Shown piece after piece: positions 16,343 through 23,596 of a DNA stretch of 64,000 nucleotides. The notes under the pieces are model-generated. The model worked only from the letters and a program-made list of their open reading frames with translations, was not told the DNA's origin and made no database searches. A program made the translations under genes and the position numbers. Location of the stretch: assembly GCF_001984575.1 (NCBI RefSeq), contig NZ_LZNS01000001.1, forward strand, positions 2,545,233 through 2,609,232, in the 5' to 3' direction. The DNA is from Streptomyces sp. MP131-18. Lineage in GTDB: Bacteria; Actinomycetota; Actinomycetes; Streptomycetales; Streptomycetaceae. Each line of letters begins with the position of its first letter. Position 1 is the stretch's first letter.

Positions 16343-17286
16343 GGGCTCGGCCTCCTCGGCTGCGTGTCGACGGGGTCCTCGTGGGACAGTGCGCGCACGG
16401 TGCGGGACGGGCTCGGGCGGCCGAGGTGATCGGCCAGCCACCGGCTGGTGGCGACGAGCCCGTCGAGGTCGACGCCGGTCTCGATGCCCAGCCCGTTCAG
16501 CATCCACAGCAGGTCCTCGGTCGCCAGGTTGCCCGTCGCGCTGCGGGCGAACGGGCAGCCGCCGAGCCCGCCGGCCGAGGCGTCGACGGTGGTGACGCCG
16601 TGCCGCAGCGCGGTGAGGGTGTTCGCCAGGGCCTGCCCGTAGGTGTCGTGGAAGTGGACGGCGAGCCGGTCGGTGGGGATGCCCGCCTCGTTCAGGGCGG
16701 TCAGCAGCTCGGTCACCTGGTTCGGCGTGGCGACGCCGATCGTGTCGCCGAGGCTCAGCCGCGCGCAGCCCAGGTCGATGAGGCGGCGGGCGACACTCAC
16801 GGTCCGCTCCGGCGGCACCGCGCCCTCCCAGGGGTCGCCGAAGCACATCGACAGGTAGCCGCGGACCGGCACCTCGGCGTCGGTGGCCCGCGCCACGACG
16901 GGGGTGAACATGGCCAGCGACTCGTCGACCGTGCGACCCAGGTTGGCGCGTGCGAACGACTCGGTGACGCTGGCGAAGACGGCGACCTCGCGCACGCCGA
17001 GGGCCAGGGCCCGGTCCAGGCCGCGCTCGTTCGGCACCAGCACGGGCAGCCGCACGTCGAGGTCGCGCAGCAGCGGGAACAGCTCCTCGGCGTCGGCGAG
17101 CTGCGGAACGAGGTCGGGCCGCACGAAGCTGGTGGCCTCGATGGTGGTCAGCCCGGCGGCGGCCAGCCGGTGCACGAACTCGGCCTTCACCGTGGCGGGC
17201 ACGACCGTCTTCTCGTTCTGAAGGCCGTCCCGCGGCCCCACCTCGTGGATGGTGACGCGGGCGGGCAGGCCGGTGTCTGCGGTCAT
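16339..17286 (-). CDS. mvaB: Hydroxymethylglutaryl-CoA lyase
   Basis: The 315-residue TIM-barrel enzyme cleaves HMG-CoA into acetoacetate and acetyl-CoA, the end of leucine catabolism. The metal and substrate loop EVGPRDGLQNE lies near the N-terminus, the barrel strand VHFHDTYGQALANTL carries the metal histidines, and SAGGLGGCPFARSATGNLATEDL is the HMGL signature with the catalytic Cys. Both ends overlap neighbours by ATGA: accC upstream and acyl-CoA dehydrogenase downstream. The C-terminal 25 residues are a low-complexity tail. A carboxyltransferase-type pyruvate enzyme is excluded by the GCPFA motif. Confidence 0.93.
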   Translation of the reverse strand: MTADTGLPARVTIHEVGPRDGLQNEKTVVPATVKAEFVHRLAAAGLTTIEATSFVRPDLVPQLADAEELFPLLRDLDVRLPVLVPNERGLDRALALGVREVAVFASVTESFARANLGRTVDESLAMFTPVVARATDAEVPVRGYLSMCFGDPWEGAVPPERTVSVARRLIDLGCARLSLGDTIGVATPNQVTELLTALNEAGIPTDRLAVHFHDTYGQALANTLTALRHGVTTVDASAGGLGGCPFARSATGNLATEDLLWMLNGLGIETGVDLDGLVATSRWLADHLGRPSPSRTVRALSHEDPVDTQPRRPSP

Positions 17287-19292
17287 CGCGGCTCCTTCGG
17301 GCTGACCTGGGCCAGGACCTGGTCGATGGCGACCGTGCTGCCGGCCGTCACCTTCAGCTCGGTGACCGTGCCGTCGTGCGGGGCGGAGATGACGTGCTCC
17401 ATCTTCATCGCCTCCACGACCAGCAGGCCCTGCCCGGCCCGCACCACGTCGCCGACGGCCGCCTTCACGACCGTGACCGTGCCGGGCATGGGGGCGGTGA
17501 GCGTGTCGGCGCCGGCCGCGGCGCCCGCGCCCGCGGCGGCGACGGGGTCGTATCCGGCGATGTGCCAGGCGTCGCCGTCGCGGCCGAGCCAGTGCCCGCC
17601 GGGCACGGCGGCGTGCGCGAACGTATGGGTGGCGCCGGCGTGTTCGAGGCGCACGAACGCCTCCCCGCGCCCCCGTTCCTCCCCGGTCAGCAGGCGGGCC
17701 GGCCGCGGCTCCTCGTCACCGCAGGCGACCTCGCCCGGCCGTACCCGCACCGTCACCGGCTCGCGCCCGGCGGCCCGCAGCCGGTGCACCGTCCAGGCCG
17801 GCTCGCCGCCCAGACGCCAGCCCGAGGGCACGTCGAACGGGTCGACCCAGCCGCCCGCGTCCGGCACCGGACGCAGACCCGCCTGCCGCAGCAGCGCCGC
17901 CGCCACGTACACCTCGGCGGGCACGGAGCGCGGGAGCAGCCCGGCCGCCGCCGCGTCCACCAGGCCGGTGTCGAAGTCCCCCGACTCGACCGCGGGATGG
18001 CCCAGCAGGCGGCGCAGGAAGCCGGTGTTGGTGTCGACCCCGAGCACCGTGGTGCGCGCCAGCGCCGCGCGCAGCCGGCGCAGCGCCGTGGCGCGGTCCG
18101 GGCCGTGCGCGACGACCTTGGCGAGCATCGGGTCGTAGGCGGTGCCCACCTCGGTGCCCACGGCAAGACCCGAGTCCACGCGCACGCCCTCGCCGACGGG
18201 CTCGCGCAGCAGCAGGATTTCGCCCGCGGAGGGCAGGAACGCGACCCCGCCGTCCGCCGTCTCCTGGGCCGTCTCGGCGCAGATCCTGGCCTCGACGGCA
18301 TGTCCGGCCGCGGCCGGGACGCTGCCCGGGCCGAACGGCAGCGGCTCGCCCGCGGCCACCCGCAGCTGCCACTCCACGAGGTCGAGCCCGGTGATCAGCT
18401 CGGTGACCGGATGCTCGACCTGGAGCCTGGTGTTCATCTCCATGAACCAGAACGAGGAACGGTCCCCGCCCGGCACGATGAACTCCACGGTGCCCGCCCC
18501 GCGGTAGCCGCAGGCCCGCGCCGCGCGCACCGCGGCCTCGCCCATCGCCGCGCGGGTCGCCGGGTCGAGCAGCGGGCTCGGGGCCTCCTCGACGATCTTC
18601 TGGTGGCGGCGCTGGAGCGAGCATTCGCGTTCGCCGAGGTGCACGACCGTTCCGTGGCCGTCGGCGAGCACCTGGATCTCGATGTGCCGCGGCCGGTCGA
18701 TCCACCGCTCGGCGAGCAGCGTGTCGTCGCCGAATGCCGCCCGGGCCTCCCGGCGGGCCGCGGCGATCTCCTCGTCCAGGCGCGCGAGGTCGCGCACCAG
18801 GCGCATGCCCTTGCCGCCACCCCCCGCCGAGGGCTTGAGCAGAACGGGCCCGCCCATGGCGCGCGCCGCGGCGGCCAGCCCGTCCCCGTGCGCCCCCGGT
18901 ACGACGGGCACGCCGGCGGCGCCCACCGTCTCCTTGGCGCGGATCTTGTCGCCCATCGTCTCGATCGCCTCGGCGGGCGGCCCGATGAACGTCAGCCCCG
19001 CGCCGGTGACCGCGCGCGCGAACGCCGCGTTCTCGGCGAGGAACCCGTATCCGGGGTGCACCGCCTCGGCGCCCGCCCGTTCGGCGGCATCGAACAGCGC
19101 CGGGGCCGACAGGTAGCTCCGCGCCGCCTGCGCGGGCCCGATCCGCACCGCGCGGTCGGCCTCGGTGACGTGCCTGGCCCCGGCGTCGGCGTCGCTGTAG
19201 ACGGCGACGGAGGTGATGCCGAGGCGCCGCAGCGTGCGGATCACACGGACGGCGATCTCACCGCGGTTGGCGACGAGTACGGAGTCGAACAT
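17283..19292 (-). CDS. accC: Acyl-CoA carboxylase alpha subunit (biotin carboxylase plus biotin carrier)
   Basis: The 669-residue protein combines an N-terminal biotin carboxylase (MFDSVLVANRGEIAVRV, ATP-grasp loop KPSAGGGGKGMR, and FMEMNTRLQVEHPVTE) with a middle linker domain and a C-terminal biotinyl domain in which VEAMKMEH holds the modified Lys. Length and neighbours (accD, HMG-CoA lyase, acyl-CoA dehydrogenase) point to 3-methylcrotonyl-CoA carboxylase rather than acetyl- or propionyl-CoA carboxylase. The start ATG 19292 follows GAGGGGG and lies 32 bp after accD. The symbol follows common usage for this locus; liuD or mccA would be equivalent. Confidence 0.92.
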   Translation of the reverse strand: MFDSVLVANRGEIAVRVIRTLRRLGITSVAVYSDADAGARHVTEADRAVRIGPAQAARSYLSAPALFDAAERAGAEAVHPGYGFLAENAAFARAVTGAGLTFIGPPAEAIETMGDKIRAKETVGAAGVPVVPGAHGDGLAAAARAMGGPVLLKPSAGGGGKGMRLVRDLARLDEEIAAARREARAAFGDDTLLAERWIDRPRHIEIQVLADGHGTVVHLGERECSLQRRHQKIVEEAPSPLLDPATRAAMGEAAVRAARACGYRGAGTVEFIVPGGDRSSFWFMEMNTRLQVEHPVTELITGLDLVEWQLRVAAGEPLPFGPGSVPAAAGHAVEARICAETAQETADGGVAFLPSAGEILLLREPVGEGVRVDSGLAVGTEVGTAYDPMLAKVVAHGPDRATALRRLRAALARTTVLGVDTNTGFLRRLLGHPAVESGDFDTGLVDAAAAGLLPRSVPAEVYVAAALLRQAGLRPVPDAGGWVDPFDVPSGWRLGGEPAWTVHRLRAAGREPVTVRVRPGEVACGDEEPRPARLLTGEERGRGEAFVRLEHAGATHTFAHAAVPGGHWLGRDGDAWHIAGYDPVAAAGAGAAAGADTLTAPMPGTVTVVKAAVGDVVRAGQGLLVVEAMKMEHVISAPHDGTVTELKVTAGSTVAIDQVLAQVSPKEPR

Positions 19293-19324
19293 CGGCGGCG
19301 AACCCCCTCACGATTGGTCGCATC

Positions 19325-20938
19325 TCACATCCGGAAGACGCCGTAGGACGTCTCGGCCAGCGGCGCGTTGGCGCAGGCGGTCAGGGCCAGGCCGAGGACC
19401 GTGCGGGTCTGGAGCGGGTCGATCACGCCGTCGTCCCACAGCCGCGCGGTCGCGTAATAGGCGTTCCCCTGCGTCTCGTACCGCTCGCGGATCGGCGCCT
19501 TGAACGCCTCCTCCGCGTCCGCGCCCCACTCCTCGCCCTCGCGCAGCCGCTCCCGCCTGACGGTCGCGAGCACGGCGGCGGCCTGCTCGCCGCCCATGAC
19601 GGAGATCTTCGCGTTCGGCCACATCCACAGGAAACGCGGCGAGTAGGCCCGCCCGCACATCGAGTAGTTCCCCGCGCCGTAGGAGCCGCCGATGACCACC
19701 GTCAGCTTCGGCACGCGGGCGCAGGCGACGGCCGTCACCATCTTCGCGCCGTGTTTGGCGATGCCGCCCGCCTCGTAGGCGCGGCCGACCATGAAGCCCG
19801 AGATGTTCTGGAGGAACAGCAGCGGGATGCCGCGCTGGTCGCACAGCTCGACGAAGTGGGCGCCCTTCTGGGCCGACTCGGAGAAGAGGATGCCGTTGTT
19901 GGCGACGATGCCCACCGGGTGGCCGTGCACCCGGGCGAAGCCGGTGACGAGCGTGGTGCCGAACTCCGCCTTGAACTCCTGGAAGCGCGAGCCGTCCACG
20001 ATCCGCGCGATCACCTCGCGCACGTCGTACGCCGTCCGCGAGTCCACCGGCACCACGCCGTACAGCCCGGCCGGGTCCGCCGCCGGCTCCTCGGCCGGCG
20101 CCACGCTCCAGGGCAGCGGGCCGCGGGCCGGGAGCGTCGCCACGACCGACCTGACGATGCGCAGCGCGTGCGCGTCGTCCTCGGCGAGGTGATCGGTGAC
20201 GCCCGACACCCGGGCGTGCACCTCGCCGCCGCCCAGCTCCTCCGCCGTCACGACCTCGCCGGTGGCGGCCTTCACCAGCGGCGGGCCGCCGAGGAAGATC
20301 GTGCCCTGGCCGCGCACGATGACGGCCTCGTCGCTCATCGCGGGCACGTACGCGCCGCCGGCCGTGCAGGAGCCGAGCACGGCGGCGATCTGCGGAATGC
20401 CGGCCGCCGACATGCGCGCCTGGTTGTAGAAGATGCGCCCGAAGTGCTCGCGGTCGGGGAAGACCTCGTCCTGCATCGGCAGGAACGCGCCGCCCGAGTC
20501 GACCAGGTACAGGCACGGCAGGCGGTTCTCCAGGGCCACCTCCTGCGCGCGCAGATGCTTCTTGACGGTCATCGGGTAGTAGGTGCCGCCCTTGACCGTC
20601 GCGTCGTTCGCCACGACCACCGCCTCCCGGCCGCTCACACGGCCGATGCCCGCGATCACTCCGGCGGCCGGCGCCTCCCCGCCGTACATGCCGTCCGCGG
20701 CGAGCGGCGCCAGCTCCAGGAAGGGCGAACCGGGGTCGAGCAGGGTGTCGACGCGGTCGCGGGGCAGCAGCTTGCCGCGGGCCGTGTGCCGGGCGCGGGC
20801 GCGCTCGCCCCCGCCCAGGCGGGCGGCGGCCAGCTTCTCCCGCAGCCGGGCCGTCAGCTCGCGGTGCCCCGCCTCGTTGGCCCGGTAGGTGTCGGATGCC
20901 GGATCGGCCGTGCTGCTCAGCGTCGGTGCCTGCCGCAT
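19325..20938 (-). CDS. accD1: Acyl-CoA carboxylase beta subunit (methylcrotonyl-CoA type)
   Basis: The 537-residue carboxyltransferase has the crotonase-like N half ([30 protein letters not shown]) and C half ([38 protein letters not shown]). The SMCGRAY..WPN segment is characteristic of 3-methylcrotonyl-CoA carboxylase beta subunits. It transfers the carboxyl group from the biotin carrier of the adjacent alpha subunit to 3-methylcrotonyl-CoA. It is the first gene of the operon. A 48-bp gap with a palindrome separates it from a divergent TetR gene. The ATG start lies so close to the palindrome that repressor binding would block initiation. Confidence 0.92.
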   Translation of the reverse strand: MRQAPTLSSTADPASDTYRANEAGHRELTARLREKLAAARLGGGERARARHTARGKLLPRDRVDTLLDPGSPFLELAPLAADGMYGGEAPAAGVIAGIGRVSGREAVVVANDATVKGGTYYPMTVKKHLRAQEVALENRLPCLYLVDSGGAFLPMQDEVFPDREHFGRIFYNQARMSAAGIPQIAAVLGSCTAGGAYVPAMSDEAVIVRGQGTIFLGGPPLVKAATGEVVTAEELGGGEVHARVSGVTDHLAEDDAHALRIVRSVVATLPARGPLPWSVAPAEEPAADPAGLYGVVPVDSRTAYDVREVIARIVDGSRFQEFKAEFGTTLVTGFARVHGHPVGIVANNGILFSESAQKGAHFVELCDQRGIPLLFLQNISGFMVGRAYEAGGIAKHGAKMVTAVACARVPKLTVVIGGSYGAGNYSMCGRAYSPRFLWMWPNAKISVMGGEQAAAVLATVRRERLREGEEWGADAEEAFKAPIRERYETQGNAYYATARLWDDGVIDPLQTRTVLGLALTACANAPLAETSYGVFRM

Positions 20939-20947
20939 GCCAGACAG

Positions 20948-20963
20948 GTTAACGGTCGCTAAC
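20948..20963. promoter_or_regulatory. Putative operator between accD1 and the TetR gene
   Basis: gttaacggtcgctaac is a near-perfect palindrome: 7-bp half-sites GTTAACG and CGCTAAC differ at one position around a 2-bp centre. It occupies the middle of the divergent gap, overlapping the likely -35 of the tetR side and the -10 (TAACCT, reverse strand) of the operon side. TetR control of both directions is inferred. Confidence 0.6.
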
Positions 20964-20972
20964 AGCCGTGTC

Positions 20973-20978
20973 TACAAT
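20973..20978 (+). promoter_or_regulatory. -10 element of the TetR gene; transcript probably leaderless
   Basis: TACAAT is a strong -10. Its normal start point, 7-9 nt downstream, falls at or within two bases of the ATG at 20987, and no ribosome site is present between them. Confidence 0.55.
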
Positions 20979-20986
20979 GGGGTCTC

Positions 20987-21607
20987 ATGACCACGCACGC
21001 CACGCCCCGCCGGGAGCAGATCCTGCGCGAAGCCTCACGGCTCTTCGCGGAACGCGGCTTCCACGGCGTGGGCGTCGACGAGATAGGCGCCGCCGTCGGC
21101 ATCAGCGGTCCGGCCCTCTACCGCCACTTCGCCGGCAAGGACGCGATGCTGACCGAGCTGCTCGTCGGCATCAGCAGCCGCCTGCGGGACGGCGGCCACC
21201 GCAGGGTCGCCGAGGCCGAGGCGGCCGGGCTGCCGCCCACCGCCGCGCTCGACTCGCTCATCGCGGGCCACATCGACTTCGCCCTGGACGACCGGGCGCT
21301 GATCACGCTCCACGACCGCGAGCTCGACCGCCTGCCAGACGCCGACCGCAAGCGCGTCAGGCAGCTGCAACGGCAGTACGTCGAGCTGTGGGTGGACGTG
21401 ATCCGCCGCGTGCACCCGCGGCTGGCCGAGCCACCGGCCCGCGCCTGCGTCCACGCCGTCTTCGGCCTGCTCAACTCCACCCCCCGCCTCTCCCGCCCCA
21501 GCGCGCTCCCCGACCGCGACGAGACGGCCGCCCTCCTCCACCGGCTGGCCCGCGGCGCCTTCGCGGCGGCGGTGGCGGGGGCGGGGACGCCCCACGCGCC
21601 GGCCTGA
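20987..21607 (+). CDS. TetR-family regulator of the methylcrotonyl-CoA operon
   Basis: The 206-residue protein opens RREQILREASRLFAERGFHGVGVDEIGAAVGISGPALYRHFAGKDAMLTELL (residues 6-57), a textbook TetR DNA-binding domain of the acyl-CoA-responsive type. The C-terminal domain is helical and ends in an Ala/Gly tail. Divergent orientation to accD1 with a shared palindrome makes it the probable local repressor, likely released by an acyl-CoA or acid intermediate; the ligand is not visible from sequence. Its stop codon lies inside a perfect 46-bp palindrome shared with the convergent gene. Confidence 0.88.
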   Translation: MTTHATPRREQILREASRLFAERGFHGVGVDEIGAAVGISGPALYRHFAGKDAMLTELLVGISSRLRDGGHRRVAEAEAAGLPPTAALDSLIAGHIDFALDDRALITLHDRELDRLPDADRKRVRQLQRQYVELWVDVIRRVHPRLAEPPARACVHAVFGLLNSTPRLSRPSALPDRDETAALLHRLARGAFAAAVAGAGTPHAPA

Positions 21608-21645
21608 TCTTCGGCCGGCCCGCGGGCCGGCCGAAGATCAGGCCG
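21600..21645. terminator. Perfect 46-bp palindrome acting as bidirectional terminator and holding both stop codons
   Basis: Bases 21600-21645 equal their own reverse complement, with 23-bp arms centred at 21622/21623. The TGA of the TetR gene (21605-21607) and the TGA of the convergent Sel1 gene (21640-21638) occupy mirror positions inside the arms. RNA from either strand would fold into the same very stable hairpin, except for the few central bases that must form the loop. Confidence 0.85.
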
Positions 21646-23266
21646 TCAGCTCCTGCCGGAGCGCGTCACGCAGCCGGGCGGCCCGCTCCGCGACCTCCGG
21701 CGGGCCGAGCTCCATCGCCCGCGTGCACCACGTCCCGCCGCCCGCGAGGTCCCCGCGCCGCGAGGCGAGCAGCGCGAGCCGCAGCGCCGCGCGGCCGTGC
21801 CCCGCCTCCGCGGCACGCGTCCACCACAGCGCCGCCTCCGGCTCGCTGCCCTCCCGGGCCAGCAGCAGCCCGAGATTGAACGCGCCGTTCGGGCTGCCCG
21901 CCTCCGCCGCCGCGCGGTACCAGCGCGCCGCGGTCACGATGTCGCCGGCCGCCGCCGCCACCATCCCGAGCCGCACCTGCGCACGCCGGTGGCCCTGCTC
22001 GGCCGCCCTGGCCAGCCACGGCTCCGCCGCCTCGGCCCGGCCGCCGCGCTCAAGCAGCACCGCGAGCCGGAACGCGCCCTCGACGCTGCCGCCCTCCGCG
22101 GCCTGCCGCAGCCGCGGCTCCGCCTTCCGCTGCTCGCCCTCGCGCAGCAGCTCGACGGCGAGCTGGAGCGCGGCCTCGGCGTGCCCGGCCGCCGCGGCCT
22201 GCTCGTACCAGCGCCTGGCCTGTGCCGTCTCGTCCCGGCCCGCGTGCAGGATGCCGAGATTGAACGCGGCGTCGACGCTGCCCGCCTCGGCCGCCTTGGA
22301 GAACCACGGCTCGGCCCCCGCCGCGTCGCCCCGCTGCAGCAGCAGCACGGCGAGCGCGTTGGACGCCTCCCGGTGCCCGGCGTACGCCGCGCGGCGGTAC
22401 CACTGCTCGGCCTGCGCCGTGCGGCCCTGCGCGGAGCACAGCAGCGCGAGGTTGAACGCGCCGTTGATGTCGCCCGCCTCGAGCGCCGCGGCGTACCACC
22501 GCTGCGCCTCCTGCCGCTCGCCGCGCTCCGCGTGCAGCGCGCCCAGCGCGTTGGCCGCCGGGCCGTCGCCCTCGCGCGCCGCGCGCCGCCACCAGCCCTC
22601 GGCGCCCGCCGCGTCACCCGCGTCCCGCAGCAGGAAACCGAGCGCGCTCGCGGCCCGCACCTCGCCGGCCTCGGCCGCCGCCAGGTACCAGCGGCCCGCC
22701 TCCTCCGCCTCGCCCCGCGCCTCGAGCAGCGCGCCGAGGCGCAGCGCGGCACGCCGGTGGCCACGGGCCGCCGATTGCCGGAACCAGGGCTCGGCCGTCT
22801 CGTCCCCGCGCTCCGCCAGCAGGCACGCGTACCGGTACGCCGCCTCGCGGTGGCCGCTCTCGGCCGCCGTGCGGAACCACTGCCCGGCCTCGGGAGCGCC
22901 ACGGTGGTCGAGCAGGTCCCCCAGCGCGTAGGCGCCGGAGGCGTGCCCGCACTCCGCGGCCTGCCTCAGCCAGTACTCGGCGGCCGTCTCGTCGCCGCGC
23001 TCGCGGTGATGGCGGCCCAGGGCGTGCGCCGCCGGCGCCGAGCCCGCGACGGCGGCAATGCGCCACCACTCGGCGGCCTCGTGGCCGCGGCCCGACTGGT
23101 GCAGCAGCACCCCCAGATTGTTGGCCGCGGACCGCTCCCCGTCCGAGGCCGCCGCGCGCAGCGGCGCCTCGGCGCGGTCCAGGTCGCCAAGGCGCAGCAG
23201 CCGCGCGCCCTCGTGCGCGGCCGCACGGCTCCCCTCGAACCTCGCACTGTCCCCCATAAGGTCCAT
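21638..23266 (-). CDS. Sel1-like / tetratricopeptide repeat protein
   Basis: The 542-residue protein is built almost wholly from about fourteen repeats of 35-37 residues with the consensus ..A..LG.LL...G....AE.W.R.AAEAGH..A. This fits Sel1-like repeats (AAEAGHxxAxxxLG), which stack into a helical solenoid for protein binding. There is no signal peptide, membrane segment or enzymatic domain. It is likely a scaffold in the cytoplasm. The first codons offer ATG 23266 (MDLMGDS) or ATG 23257 (MGDS). It converges on the TetR gene through the shared palindrome. Its binding partner cannot be read from context. Confidence 0.85.
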   Translation of the reverse strand: MDLMGDSARFEGSRAAAHEGARLLRLGDLDRAEAPLRAAASDGERSAANNLGVLLHQSGRGHEAAEWWRIAAVAGSAPAAHALGRHHRERGDETAAEYWLRQAAECGHASGAYALGDLLDHRGAPEAGQWFRTAAESGHREAAYRYACLLAERGDETAEPWFRQSAARGHRRAALRLGALLEARGEAEEAGRWYLAAAEAGEVRAASALGFLLRDAGDAAGAEGWWRRAAREGDGPAANALGALHAERGERQEAQRWYAAALEAGDINGAFNLALLCSAQGRTAQAEQWYRRAAYAGHREASNALAVLLLQRGDAAGAEPWFSKAAEAGSVDAAFNLGILHAGRDETAQARRWYEQAAAAGHAEAALQLAVELLREGEQRKAEPRLRQAAEGGSVEGAFRLAVLLERGGRAEAAEPWLARAAEQGHRRAQVRLGMVAAAAGDIVTAARWYRAAAEAGSPNGAFNLGLLLAREGSEPEAALWWTRAAEAGHGRAALRLALLASRRGDLAGGGTWCTRAMELGPPEVAERAARLRDALRQELTA

Positions 23267-23532
23267 AGTCGCACCACCTGAAACCTGCGTACACCTGGTA
23301 TACCGCAGCCAGTGAAGTCACTTCAGCGGTTTGTCGACTTCCCGATATGGATACACCCAAACACGTCGAGCCGCAGGGAGTTGTCCAAGATTCGACACGC
23401 AGTATGACGCGAAAACAGTCATGGCAGGTCAGCGCCCGGCGGCAGCAAACGCCGAACGTCTGCTCAAGGTTGACGCCGGCTCCGGCGCGGAGACGCCGTC
23501 AGGACGGCCGCGGGGGACGGGAACAGACGAAA
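23267..23532. other. Intergenic region, no gene seen
   Basis: This is the divergent side of the Sel1 gene and the 3' flank of the UPF0182 gene. It is AT-richer near 23330-23420 and may hold the Sel1 promoter on the reverse strand. No frame has coding bias and no repeat was noticed. Confidence 0.5.
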
Positions 23533-23562
23533 GGGCCCGCGGTCACAAGGACACGCGGACCC
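23533..23562 (-). terminator. Terminator of the UPF0182 gene
   Basis: Arms gggcccgcg (23533-23541) and cgcggaccc (23554-23562) pair with one mismatch around a 12-nt loop. On the reverse strand TTTCGTCT follows, a short U-rich tail. It lies 35 bp past the UPF0182 stop. Confidence 0.7.
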
Positions 23563-23596
23563 TTCGCCTCAGGCGGCCTGCGGCGGCTCGACGGCG

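Noticed and set aside
21638..23266. Repeat protein as a possible toxin or effector
   Set aside because: Only Sel1-type repeats are visible, with no catalytic or delivery domain.
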